The notes below the pieces were generated by a model. The model searched no databases. It had not been told where the DNA came from and saw nothing but the letters and a program-made list of their open reading frames with translations. A stretch of 64,000 nucleotides of DNA. Source: Haloterrigena gelatinilytica (GTDB lineage Archaea > Halobacteriota > Halobacteria > Halobacteriales > Natrialbaceae). The stretch lies in NCBI RefSeq assembly GCF_013342145.1, contig NZ_JABUQZ010000001.1:3038001-3102000 (forward strand), read 5' to 3'. Shown piece after piece: positions 24,398-32,449 of this stretch. The position numbers and the translations under genes were made by a program. Numbering within the stretch: position 1 is the stretch's first letter; each line of letters opens with the position of its first letter.

Positions 24398-24563
24398 CTC
24401 GGCCGCATCGACCCCGACGACCGCCCCGATTCGGTTTCTTTCGCACGGCCGGACCGCGAGGACGGCACCGATCTACCACTTCGGACACCGGAGTGTGCCT
24501 GCACGTCTGGTACGGGGATCCGGTCCCGACGTGCGACCGACCTGCGCGATGGTCGTGGGATTC

Positions 24564-25469
24564 ATGGATCGAAATCACGCGGACGAAACCGATGCGGCGG
24601 AAACGGACGGAACCGAATCGACGACTACGAGCCGGCGTCGACTACTGCAGACGACGGCCGCGACGGCGGTCGGCGGCGCCGGACTCGCCGGCGCGTCGGG
24701 GTCGGCCTCGGCATCGGGCTTTACCGGCTGCGACGACTGGCTGGATGCCCCCGCGGAGTACCCGGAGATCGACCTCACCAGCAGCAATCCGACGGCGACG
24801 AACGTCGACGACTTCGGGGACGACCCGGTCGTCGTCTTCGTCCACGGCTGGCTCGGCCGCGAGACCAGCACCGATCAGGCCTACACCCTCGAGCGAGCCT
24901 TCGAGGAGGCCGAGTACGACGGCCGCGTCGTCGCGGCGTCGTGGGCCTCGGATACCCTCAACTACTGGAAAGCCGAGGGGACGACCGAGACGGCCGGGCG
25001 GCGCCTGGCATCGTGGCTGGCGACCGACCGCATCGACCTCGAGGAGACGACGGTTCGACTGGTCGGGCACTCGCTGGGCGGCCGGCTCTGTCTCGAGGCG
25101 CTGGCGGTACTGGGCGACGACGCGACCGTCGACAGCGTCGCGCTGGTCGGGGCGGCCGCCGACGACGACTCGGTCTGTACGGACGGCGAATTCGCCTACG
25201 GCATCGAAACCGGCGCCGACGCGGTCTTCAACTATCACTCCGAGAACGACGACAGCGTCTGTTACGGCTACGAGATTCAGTCGCTCTCGAGCGGACTGGG
25301 CTGTGGCGGCGCCGACTGCAGCGGCGGCTGGATCACCGACGACAGCGGGACGACGCCGGACGACTACACCGACGTGGACGTGACCGCCACCGTCGCCGAT
25401 CACTGTGCGTATATCAAGCCGGAGGTCGGCTGCGTGCCGCAGATGGTCGAGGACTTCGAGTCTCAGTGA
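24564..25469 (+). CDS. Tat-exported alpha/beta hydrolase (lipase/esterase-like)
   Basis: Protein of 301 residues. A Tat signal with SRRRLLQTTAATAVGGAGL lies near residues 29-48, after an unusually long polar lead of Asp, Glu and Thr residues. The mature part is an alpha/beta hydrolase: VVVFVHGWLGRETSTDQAY is the oxyanion loop, LVGHSLGGRLC is the nucleophile elbow (G-H-S-L-G), and HCAYI near the end supplies the likely catalytic His. Six cysteines in the mature protein suggest disulfides, fitting an exported enzyme. The substrate is unknown; triacylglycerol lipase or esterase is possible. ATG at 24564 is used because upstream in-frame starts add sequence before the signal that lacks coding bias. 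Confidence 0.85.
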   Translation: MDRNHADETDAAETDGTESTTTSRRRLLQTTAATAVGGAGLAGASGSASASGFTGCDDWLDAPAEYPEIDLTSSNPTATNVDDFGDDPVVVFVHGWLGRETSTDQAYTLERAFEEAEYDGRVVAASWASDTLNYWKAEGTTETAGRRLASWLATDRIDLEETTVRLVGHSLGGRLCLEALAVLGDDATVDSVALVGAAADDDSVCTDGEFAYGIETGADAVFNYHSENDDSVCYGYEIQSLSSGLGCGGADCSGGWITDDSGTTPDDYTDVDVTATVADHCAYIKPEVGCVPQMVEDFESQ

Positions 25470-25861
25470 CGTCCACGCGACAGCCGCTGTTTACGCGCCA
25501 TCCGCTGTTTCTCCGATAGACGCGAGTAGTTCGTTCGGGACACTGCGTCCCGAAGGGGGCTCGAAAGAGATCCGGACGAAATCGAGTGTTCCGCTCTCGG
25601 ACGGAGACGCCGAATAGATTCGTTCCCCGGATTGCGAAGAACCCGACTCGCGCGGCCGCGGCGCTATTCTACGACCTCGGCTCGAGGATTGTCCACGTTC
25701 GATCGTCCGTTGCTCGAACCGCGTCCCCGAACGGCCCGGAGAGGCGTATAAAACGGCGAACGAGGTATCGTTTCAATTTTGCAACGATATGGTAGAGAGT
25801 TAATTATTGCTGTGTGGCTGTCAATAACAGAATACGAAATTATCATCTGCCCAATTGCGTC
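25470..25861. other. Intergenic region of 392 bases with a perfect hairpin and a promoter
   Basis: No protein gene. TTCGGGAC / GTCCCGAA with a five-base loop at 25534-25554 is a perfect 8-base hairpin in the trailer of the hydrolase gene. The TATA box and palindrome of the next gene are listed separately. Confidence 0.6.
25747..25789 (+). promoter_or_regulatory. TATA box and start-site palindrome of the curlin-like gene
   Basis: TATAAAA at 25747-25753 is a strong archaeal TATA box, placing transcription start near 25775-25780 and leaving a leader of about 85 bases. The inverted repeat TATCGTT, ten bases, AACGATA (25766-25789) straddles that start, a usual place for a repressor site. Confidence 0.55.
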
Positions 25862-27385
25862 ATGGCTGACAATCACGGAAACCAGGACGGACTGAAGCGA
25901 AGAGGCTATCTCAAAGGAATTGCAGCGACCGGACTCGGTGCCGGCGCCCTCGTAACGGGTACCGGCCGTTCACACGCGGACGCGGACGGCGCCCGCGACA
26001 TCGACGGCGACAGCGTGTATCTGGTCTTCGGAGCCGACTCGTCCGAAGCCGATCTCGACTCGTGGGTCGAAGCGCACGGGGACGAGATCGCCGCGGGGTC
26101 CCAGAGCTCGACCGCGCAGGTCATCCAGTATCAGGACGTCTCCCAGCTCAACGTCTCCCAGCAGGGCAACGCCGTCAGCATCGCGATCGACGGCGGCGAG
26201 GCGACGGCGGCGCAGCAGGCCGACCAGAACAACGCCAACACCCAGGCCGGGAACGCCGAATCGGTCACCGTCGAGGAGGAGACGACCGACTGGACGTTCA
26301 CCGGCGTCGGACAGGCGTACGTCGTCTTCGCCGAGGAGACCGAGTGTCGGGAGTTCACCGGCTTGGTCGTCGGCGAGGACGCCTATCAGAGCGAGCAGTC
26401 GGCCGAGGCGGCGATCGATCAGAGCCAGGAGGTCGACCAGTACAACTACAACAGTCAGAACACCGCGGTCGCGATCGCAGCGAACGGGAGCCGATCGCGG
26501 GCGTACCAGCGCAGTTCGCAGACGAACGAGAACTACCAGCACGCCGACGCCGTCGCGGCGAACATCGGCGACGGCGACCGTCAAGAGGCCGACGCGTCGG
26601 TCGAGCAATCCCAGGCGGTCTCGCAGCTGAACGTCAGCGAACAGGGCGTCGCCATCGCGATCGCCGTCGGTAGCGGGAGCGTCGCGGAGGCGTTCCAGGT
26701 GAGTTCGCAGGGTAACCTGAACGAACAGGTCGCCGACGCCGCCGCGATCGACTTCGATTCGAAATCGCTCGACGAAGTCACCGCCAGCGCCGACATGGTC
26801 GGCTCGGTTTCGGACGAGAAGCTGACCCGCTCGAAAGCCGGAGCGGAGCAGTCGAACGCACAGGCGGCGTCGGCCGACGTCACGCAGGTACAGAGCGTCG
26901 GGCAGGAGAACATCAACCTGCAGAACGCGGCCGTCGCCGTCGGGATCGACGACAGTCAGGCGACGGCCCGACAGGAGAGTTACCAGGGGAACTTCAACGC
27001 GCAGGTCGCGTCGGCGGAGGCGCTGAACGTCGATAAGTCCCACCGCAGCACGAATGCGGTGGTGACCGGGACGGACAGGAGCGGCGACGGGTCGTGGGCG
27101 GTCGCCTACGACACCGGGAACGGCGAGAGTTCCCAGCAAGTCGCCGAGGTCGACATCGACCAGTTACAGCTCGTCGAACAGCTGAACGTCAACGAGCAGT
27201 TCGGCGCGGTCGCGTACGCCACGGACTGCGGCGACGCGGTGGCGGAGCAGCTGAACTACCAGGTGAACGAGAACGTGCAACTGACCGAAGCGCGCGCGAG
27301 TAACGAAGGCACCGGCGACGGCAAGAACGGAAAGAAGAAGAAAAAGAAGAAAAAGAAGAACGGAGGCGAGAAGCAGCGCTGTTAA
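25862..27385 (+). CDS. Tat-exported protein with curlin-like Gln/Asn repeats and polylysine tail
   Basis: Protein of 507 residues. Tat-type signal KRRGYLKGIAATGLGAG lies at 12-28. Five repeat units follow at about residues 85-128, 186-230, 248-292, 341-384 and 430-475. Each reads roughly Q-x-V-x-Q-L-N-V-x-x-Q-x-x-A-V-A-I-A, a short turn, then A-x-Q-x-S-x-Q-x-N-x-N-x-Q. The alternating pattern with periodic Q, N and small hydrophobics is like curlin (CsgA/CsgB) repeats that stack as a beta-solenoid amyloid. The protein ends in nine lysines (491-499) and a terminal cysteine, very odd in an acidic proteome. Function as a surface fibre or matrix protein is inference. No curli secretion genes are nearby. 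Confidence 0.8.
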   Translation: MADNHGNQDGLKRRGYLKGIAATGLGAGALVTGTGRSHADADGARDIDGDSVYLVFGADSSEADLDSWVEAHGDEIAAGSQSSTAQVIQYQDVSQLNVSQQGNAVSIAIDGGEATAAQQADQNNANTQAGNAESVTVEEETTDWTFTGVGQAYVVFAEETECREFTGLVVGEDAYQSEQSAEAAIDQSQEVDQYNYNSQNTAVAIAANGSRSRAYQRSSQTNENYQHADAVAANIGDGDRQEADASVEQSQAVSQLNVSEQGVAIAIAVGSGSVAEAFQVSSQGNLNEQVADAAAIDFDSKSLDEVTASADMVGSVSDEKLTRSKAGAEQSNAQAASADVTQVQSVGQENINLQNAAVAVGIDDSQATARQESYQGNFNAQVASAEALNVDKSHRSTNAVVTGTDRSGDGSWAVAYDTGNGESSQQVAEVDIDQLQLVEQLNVNEQFGAVAYATDCGDAVAEQLNYQVNENVQLTEARASNEGTGDGKNGKKKKKKKKKNGGEKQRC

Positions 27386-27587
27386 CGGAACGAATCCGGC
27401 ACCGATTCGTCGACCGAGCATTTCAGCACCCGACGGCGGCGACCGTGCGAAGACGAAACTCCGTTCTTTCTACGAACCTGCGTCGAAAACCCGTTCTCCG
27501 GTCTATTTGGCTACTCGACGTGCGTGCCGCGTCGGAACGTGACCGAAAACGGCGCTGGTGTCGCGTCGCCACTCAAGGACGTGAAAA

Positions 27588-28125
27588 CGGGTGAGAGGAG
27601 TAAGCCCCCTTCTGTTCGATCCGGCATTCGGCTGAGCGTCCGCGCCGTCCGCGGAAATCGCGGGGCGTTCGGGCTACCACGGCGCGGACTTGCACCGGTG
27701 AGGGTTCGCCGTTCCATCGGTCCTCGGCCGTCTCTGTGCGGTCGGTCACGACGGGCGTGACTTGCGGTTTCGAACCGCGTGCTGTCGACCGCACGGCTCG
27801 GCGGCGAACGCCGCCTCGCGTACCGTGGTCGCTTCGCGACCACGCTTCCCTCAGCGGGTCAACTCCCCTTCCTCTCGGTCGGGTTCGCACGCATCATCGG
27901 TCGGGCCGAGACGTGTCGTTTCTGTTCCAGAGCCAGCGGTCTCCCGCTCCGGACTTGCGTCCGGTCACCTGCCCGAACAGGTGGGGGGACTTTCCTCGCG
28001 AGCGTGGCGCATCTCGAAGAGATGGGCCACGTTAGGTGCGTTGGGCAACCCGGAGGGGTGGCCAACGATAGGTGGCCGCGCCGTTGCCGGCGGGGCCATC
28101 GCGGCGGCCGGACTCTCTCTCCCAC
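27588..28125 (-). ncRNA. rnpB: RNase P RNA (type A archaeal)
   Basis: Catalytic RNA that matures tRNA 5' ends. The two universally conserved strands of helix P4 are present and complementary: GAGGAAAGTCC (minus strand, plus coordinates 27988-27998) with its AAGTCCCCC, and GAAGGGGGCTTA near the 3' end whose GGGGGCTT lies at 27602-27609. Terminal pairing GGGAGAGAG (about 28115-28123) with CTCTCACCC (27589-27597), one mismatch, gives a plausible P1 helix and sets the ends. The segment between P1 and P4 is about 120 bases, longer than in most relatives, with partly repeated stems. A TATA-like CTTATTC on the minus strand at 28147-28153 lies 26 bases upstream of the proposed 5' end. Ends are uncertain by tens of bases. 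Confidence 0.88.
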
Positions 28126-28146
28126 TCGAGGTAGGCCCGTCGGCCG

Positions 28147-28153
28147 AATAAGT
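28147..28153 (-). promoter_or_regulatory. TATA-like box for RNase P RNA
   Basis: Minus-strand CTTATTC about 26 bases before the proposed 5' end of rnpB. It supports the longer version of the RNA. Confidence 0.45.
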
Positions 28154-28228
28154 CCCCCGGTCGACGTACAAAAAGTGCACCGTAACGAATGGAAGCGTTT
28201 TAGGACGACTATTCCCATGTTCATCTGT

Positions 28229-28831
28229 ATGTCCCAGCGACAGGGCGTCGACCTCTCCTACGAAGACGGTGCACGCGCGGTCGAACTCGCGCGCGAAGCC
28301 GTCGAATCTTTCGTACAACACGGGCAACGAGAACAACCGGGCAGCATGCGCGAGGCCTTCTACGAGCGAACCGGCGCGTTCGTTCGTCTCGAGTCGACGC
28401 GCGGCCGGGGGAGCCTGCGCGGCTGCGCCGGCGGCTACCGATCCGGGGAACAGCTCGGCCACGTGATCGTCGATTCGGCGATCGAAGCGGCCAGCGAGGA
28501 TTCCTGTGGCTCCGAAGTGACTCCCTCCGAACTGCCGAATCTCACCGTCTCGGTTTGCGCCGTCAGGAACGTCGTGCTGACGGACGATCCGCTGGCGGAT
28601 CTCGAACTGGGGACCCACGGCGTCGCCATCGACGGCGGCGGCGAGGGCGGCTGGCTCTACCCGACGGTTCCGGTCCAGAACAACTGGAGCGCCCGGGAGT
28701 ACCTCGATCGGACCTGTCGAAAGGCGGGGCTGCCGCCGACGGCCTGGCAGAACGACGACGTCGTCGTCACGCTGTTCGAGGGCCAGGTCTTCCGCGAGCG
28801 GGAGGCCGACGGGAGCATCGAGGAACTGTAG
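28229..28831 (+). CDS. AMMECR1 domain-containing protein (TIGR00296 family)
   Basis: Protein of 200 residues, widespread in archaea and eukaryotes. Features: ELAREAVESFVQHG, GAFVRLESTRGRGSLRGCAGGY (the family core LRGCIG variant, read in parts), DPLADLELGTHGVAIDGGGEGG and LPPTAWQNDDVVVTLFEGQVFRE. The molecular role is unknown; the fold suggests RNA- or small-molecule-binding. ATG at 28229 begins the usual MSQRQGVDLSYEDGARAVEL; an ATG four codons upstream is possible. Longer upstream frames overlap rnpB on the other strand and are rejected. It is divergent from rnpB with about 100 bases between starts. Confidence 0.92.
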   Translation: MSQRQGVDLSYEDGARAVELAREAVESFVQHGQREQPGSMREAFYERTGAFVRLESTRGRGSLRGCAGGYRSGEQLGHVIVDSAIEAASEDSCGSEVTPSELPNLTVSVCAVRNVVLTDDPLADLELGTHGVAIDGGGEGGWLYPTVPVQNNWSAREYLDRTCRKAGLPPTAWQNDDVVVTLFEGQVFREREADGSIEEL

Positions 28832-28957
28832 GCTCGATCACAGGGGAGTCGGACGCGAACGGGGAAGCGATACGCGTCGCCGATCGACGCACGAATTTTC
28901 GGGGATTGCGCACTCGAGTGGAGACGCCGGAGCGCCCGCGGATCACGCGGCGGCCGG

Positions 28958-29230
28958 TCAGCGGTCGAACGTGCGGTAGATGGCGGCCAGGCCGACGGCG
29001 TGAGAGAGGGTGATCGCGAGCAGGCTCTGGGCGTCGGTGAGTCCGAGCAGCGGGTCGACGAGATAGCGGATCGCGTAGGGAACGACGGCGATACAGACGA
29101 CGCCGAACGCGAGCGCGCGCATCGTCCGACTGTCGTTGCGCCGGTAGCCGCGGTACGCGAGGTGGGCGACGAACAGCCCGACGACTGCCGTGAGGGCGGA
29201 CGCGACCGCGGTGATGGATTCGAGTGCCAT
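28958..29230 (-). CDS. Small membrane protein, DUF7521-like (third gene of operon)
   Basis: Protein of 90 residues with three predicted membrane helices: ITAVASALTAVVGLFVAHLAYR (read in parts), MRALAFGVVCIAVVPYAI and AITLSHAVGLAAIYRTF. Between the first two is the YRGYRRND basic loop also seen in the neighbouring protein (EGYRRTK). Its start is two bases before the end of the upstream gene, so it is translationally close to it. It is a member of a haloarchaeal family of short membrane proteins found next to a winged-helix regulator; the role is unknown. Confidence 0.78.
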   Translation of the reverse strand: MALESITAVASALTAVVGLFVAHLAYRGYRRNDSRTMRALAFGVVCIAVVPYAIRYLVDPLLGLTDAQSLLAITLSHAVGLAAIYRTFDR

Positions 29231-29232
29231 TG

Positions 29233-29691
29233 TCAGGTGGTGTAGACGGCGTAGAGGATGGCGAGCAGGCCGCACAGTTCCGACAGCGTCGTCACCAGCA
29301 ACTGCGCCGAGAGCGGAATCGCCGCGACGTTGCCCGCGAGCAGGCGGAGGAACATCGGCCCCGGTGCGAGCAGGAACATGCCGACGGCGAGCCACAGGAT
29401 CGGCCGCGCCTTCGTCCGGCGGTAGCCCTCGACGAACCGGTAGGTGACGAGCACGGCGAGGACGGTCGCCACGAGGAAAGTGACGATGGCGGCGAGCACG
29501 ACGGGCGTCGATCCGCCGACGCTGTCGACCGAGACCTGTCCCGGCTGCGACGTCGACGACGATTCGAGCGCGAGGGAAGTGCCTACCGGCGACGAAGGCC
29601 TCCCGGGTGCGAACCCCTCGGACGCGACAGCCGCGGTCGCTCCGCGGAGCGTCTCGAGCCCGTCGATCGTCCCGCTGGAAGTTCCGATCAT
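29233..29691 (-). CDS. Membrane protein, DUF7521-like with extracellular N-terminal segment
   Basis: Protein of 152 residues. Residues 1-60 are Ser, Thr and Gly rich without hydrophobic helices and are probably outside the cell or disordered. Three membrane helices follow (VVLAAIVTFLVATVLAVLV, PILWLAVGMFLLAPGPMFL, ALLVTTLSELCGLLAILY-like), with the basic loop EGYRRTKAR between the first two, shared with the downstream protein. The start codon overlaps the regulator stop by four bases (ATGA). The pair with the regulator looks like a small sensory or stress operon, which is inference from layout. Confidence 0.75.
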   Translation of the reverse strand: MIGTSSGTIDGLETLRGATAAVASEGFAPGRPSSPVGTSLALESSSTSQPGQVSVDSVGGSTPVVLAAIVTFLVATVLAVLVTYRFVEGYRRTKARPILWLAVGMFLLAPGPMFLRLLAGNVAAIPLSAQLLVTTLSELCGLLAILYAVYTT

Positions 29692-30044
29692 CCCGAAAAC
29701 TCCTCGTAGAGCCGCGTGAAGGTGTCCGCGGCGTCTTCTTCGGTGTACTCGACCGCGACGTCGAACCCGTCCTCGGTGACGTCGATCCCGACGTGCTCGA
29801 GGCTGGCGACGTAGACCTTGTAGTGGTGGCCGTTCGGGTCGAGCCGTTGCTGATCTCGCAGGAGCCCCCGCTCTTGCAGGCGGTCAATGCGTCGGTAGAC
29901 GGTCGAGGGATCGGCGTCGCAGGCGTCGCTCAGGCTGTCGGCCGACTGGGGCTCGCGGTACGTTTCGACGATGATCGTCCGCGCGTACTCGTCCTCGAGG
30001 AGAGTGAGCAACTCCTCGGTGTCGGGATCGACGCCGGTCGTCAT
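29688..30044 (-). CDS. Winged helix-turn-helix regulator
   Basis: Protein of 118 residues with one winged helix domain: ELLTLLEDEYARTIIVETYRE, SADSLSDACDADPSTVYRRIDRLQERGLL (read in parts) and QRLDPNGHHYKVYVASLEHV, followed by a short C-terminal region ending TFTRLYEEFSG. It is the first gene of a three-gene operon with two small membrane proteins. Start at 30044 opens the conserved domain; upstream in-frame sequence is arginine rich and non-coding in look. It probably regulates its own operon. Confidence 0.85.
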   Translation of the reverse strand: MTTGVDPDTEELLTLLEDEYARTIIVETYREPQSADSLSDACDADPSTVYRRIDRLQERGLLRDQQRLDPNGHHYKVYVASLEHVGIDVTEDGFDVAVEYTEEDAADTFTRLYEEFSG

Positions 30045-30354
30045 CGGCGGTCCCTCCCTCGAGTCCCGCGAGCGAGCCGTCGCGACCGCGACTCGCCTCC
30101 GACCGACCGGAGCGGACGGCCGGCCGGCTCGAGCGCGGGCTCGCTGCGGAGTTTCGGTCGCCGAAACGACACGTCTGTCTCGAACCCCGTTCGACAGGGA
30201 AATAATCGTTCGGATCCGCAACGGGTTCGCGCGGCTCTCGAGGCGGGCGAGCGACGCCTGCGGAACGCGGCGGCGGAGCGCGCCGACGGCCCCATTCGCG
30301 TCGTCGTCTCGTCACCCGCCAAGATTTATGTTAAACGGACGAAAAGAACTGGAC

Positions 30355-31137
30355 GTGAGTCATCGATCCGGTCGCTTCCCTCCCGGGACCGCCCGGCGGG
30401 CGGTACGGACGGCGATAACGAGCCCGTTTCGTCCGCAGACTTATCTGAACCTGCTGTATCTGCTGCTGGCGTTCCCGCTCGGACTCCTCTACTTCGTCTT
30501 CCTGGTCACGGGGGTTTCCCTCGGCGTCGGCCTGCTGGTGATCCTCGTCGGCGCGCCGATCCTGCTGGTGGTGTTCCTCGCCAGCCACGTCTTCGCGGCC
30601 TTCGAGCGCGCGAGCGCTCGCTACCTGCTGGCGGTCGAGATCGACTCCCCGGGGTATCCGTTCCTCGACGACGAGGGCGCGACGGACGGCTTTCGCTCGC
30701 TCCTGTTGGGTCGCGAGACGTACAAGGCGATGGGCTTTCTGCTCGCGAAGTTCGCCATCGGAACCGCGGCGTTTTCCATGCTGGTCATGCTGTTTACGAC
30801 CGCGATAACGCTCTTCTTGACGCCGCTGTACTACCAGAATCCGAACGTCCACATCGGCTTCGTCACCAACGGCGATCCAGTTCAGCTCACGCCGTCGCTG
30901 CAACTGCCGTGGCACGACCTCCTGATCGGGGCCGAGTTCGCCGTCACGATCACCGAGTGGGAGGTGACGACCCTCCCCGAAGCGCTCGCGACCTCGGCCG
31001 TCGGACTCGTCGCGTTGCTGCTCTCGCTGGCGATCTGCAACGGCTTCGCCTGGCTCGTCGGCCAGTTCAGCCGCGTCCTGCTCGGCCCGTCCAGCCGCGC
31101 GGCCCTCGAGGACCTGCAGGATGGACTGGCCCGCTGA
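30355..31137 (+). CDS. Sensor domain-containing membrane protein (putative sensor, PF13796-like)
   Basis: Protein of 260 residues with about five membrane segments: YLNLLYLLLAFPLGLLYFV, GVSLGVGLLVILVGAPILLVV, FLLAKFAIGTAAFSMLVMLF and two more near the C-terminus. The pattern YL..F.LGL.YFV.L..G.SLGVGL.....GAPIL is the known putative-sensor membrane domain that in bacteria sits in front of histidine kinases or two-component partners. Here it stands alone. GTG at 30355 is chosen because TTTATGTT at 30325-30332 is a TATA box 27 bases upstream; the in-frame ATG at 30328 lies inside that box and would add nine residues. Confidence 0.82.
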   Translation: MSHRSGRFPPGTARRAVRTAITSPFRPQTYLNLLYLLLAFPLGLLYFVFLVTGVSLGVGLLVILVGAPILLVVFLASHVFAAFERASARYLLAVEIDSPGYPFLDDEGATDGFRSLLLGRETYKAMGFLLAKFAIGTAAFSMLVMLFTTAITLFLTPLYYQNPNVHIGFVTNGDPVQLTPSLQLPWHDLLIGAEFAVTITEWEVTTLPEALATSAVGLVALLLSLAICNGFAWLVGQFSRVLLGPSSRAALEDLQDGLAR

Positions 31138-31238
31138 AGCGGTCCGACCGCTCTTCCCATATAAGCGTTCGGCACGACTGAGGGGCCGACAACTGTGAAT
31201 CGCCTTATAGGATCGGTCCGGTCGACGCTCGAAACGCA

Positions 31239-31406
31239 ATGAGCGATCCGCACTCCCGCGCCGGTCGCGCCGCGACCGGAACGACCGGCAGTCCGGTACC
31301 GACGACGTCTCGAACCGCTCCCGAACGTTCGCTCGCCGAACGCGCGCGTCCCGAGTCCGCAGACGGTCGGCCGCCCGCCCCCGCGCGGTCGGAGGTGGAG
31401 GGGTAA
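31239..31406 (+). CDS. Possible 55-residue leader protein ahead of the ABC operon
   Basis: Open frame starting MSDPHSRAGRAATGTTG and ending GRPPAPARSEVEG, Arg, Pro and Ser rich, with no family match and weak coding bias. In its favour: a TATA-like CTTATAG at 31204-31210 places transcription start near 31234, just before this ATG, and its stop codon is two bases before the ABC ATPase start (31409). It may instead be an untranslated 5' leader. Confidence 0.3.
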   Translation: MSDPHSRAGRAATGTTGSPVPTTSRTAPERSLAERARPESADGRPPAPARSEVEG

Positions 31407-31408
31407 CC

Positions 31409-32449
31409 ATGGCGGCCATCGAGACGAAGAACCTGACGAAGCGCTACGGCGACGACGCGGCCCTCGAGGGACTCGAGTTGACCGTCGGCGAGGGCGAGGT
31501 GTTCGGCTTCCTCGGCCCCAACGGCGCCGGGAAGACGACGACGATCGATCTCCTGCTCGATTTCATCCGACCGACCGACGGCTCGGCGACGGTGCTCGGC
31601 CGCGATACGCAGGACGAAACCGACGCCGTCCGCGATCGGGTCGGCATCCTTCCCGACGGGTTCGACCTCTGGGAACGCTCCTCGGGGTATCGCCACCTCG
31701 AGTTCGCCCTCGCGTCCAAGGGCGGCAGCGAGTCGCCCGAGGCGCTGCTCGACCGCGTCGGCCTCGACCGCGCGGACGCCGAGCGCCCGGTCGGCGACTA
31801 CTCGAAGGGGATGGCCCAGCGGCTGGCGATGGCGATGGCGCTGGTCGGCGATCCCGACCTGCTGATCTTGGACGAACCCTCGAGCGGCCTCGATCCCCAC
31901 GGCATCCGAACGTTCCAGGAGATCATCCGCGAGGAGGCCGCCGACGGGACGACCGTCTTCTTCTCGAGTCACATCCTCGGTCAGGTGTCGGCCGTCTGCG
32001 ACCGGGTCGGCATCTTAGACGACGGCGACCTCGTCACCGTCGACACCATCGCCGGCCTGCGCGAGCGCTCCGGCGTCGGCTCGAGTCTCGTCGTCGACGT
32101 CGCGGAGGAGCCGGTCGTCGACCTCGGCGAGATCGACGGCGTCACCGACGTGACGGTCCGTCAGGACGGACGGCTCCGGATCACCTACGCCGACCCGGCA
32201 GCGAAGGCGCTGGCGATCCACCGCCTCGTCGACTCCGGGGCGACGATCGTCGACTTCGACGTCGAGGAGCCGACGCTCGAGGACCTCTTCACCGCGTTTA
32301 CCGGGACCGACGCGGACTCGGTCCGGGCGGGAGAGTCGTCCGACGAATCGGGACGGGCCCGTCACCGGGCAACCGACGGCGGCGCGCGCGTCGGCTCGAG
32401 CGGGCCGGAGCGTGCTCGCGCCGACGCGGAAACGGAGGTGAGTCGATGA
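31409..32449 (+). CDS. ABC transporter ATP-binding protein
   Basis: Protein of 346 residues, cytoplasmic ATPase of a CcmA/ABC-2 type transporter. Walker A GPNGAGKTTT near residue 39, Q-loop region in RVGILPDGF, signature-like YSKGMAQRL near 132, Walker B LLILDEPSSGLDP near 152, and the SSHIL switch histidine. Residues beyond 215 form an accessory C-terminal domain typical of ABC-2 ATPases, ending in a 40-residue Asp/Ser/Arg-rich tail. It overlaps the permease gene by four bases (ATGA). The substrate is unknown; drug efflux, copper (NosF-like) or lipids are possible. Confidence 0.92.
   Translation: MAAIETKNLTKRYGDDAALEGLELTVGEGEVFGFLGPNGAGKTTTIDLLLDFIRPTDGSATVLGRDTQDETDAVRDRVGILPDGFDLWERSSGYRHLEFALASKGGSESPEALLDRVGLDRADAERPVGDYSKGMAQRLAMAMALVGDPDLLILDEPSSGLDPHGIRTFQEIIREEAADGTTVFFSSHILGQVSAVCDRVGILDDGDLVTVDTIAGLRERSGVGSSLVVDVAEEPVVDLGEIDGVTDVTVRQDGRLRITYADPAAKALAIHRLVDSGATIVDFDVEEPTLEDLFTAFTGTDADSVRAGESSDESGRARHRATDGGARVGSSGPERARADAETEVSR

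Noticed and set aside
27779-28228. Upstream extension of the AMMECR1 protein
   Set aside because: It overlaps RNase P RNA on the other strand and translates to Arg-rich sequence. The family start is at 28229.
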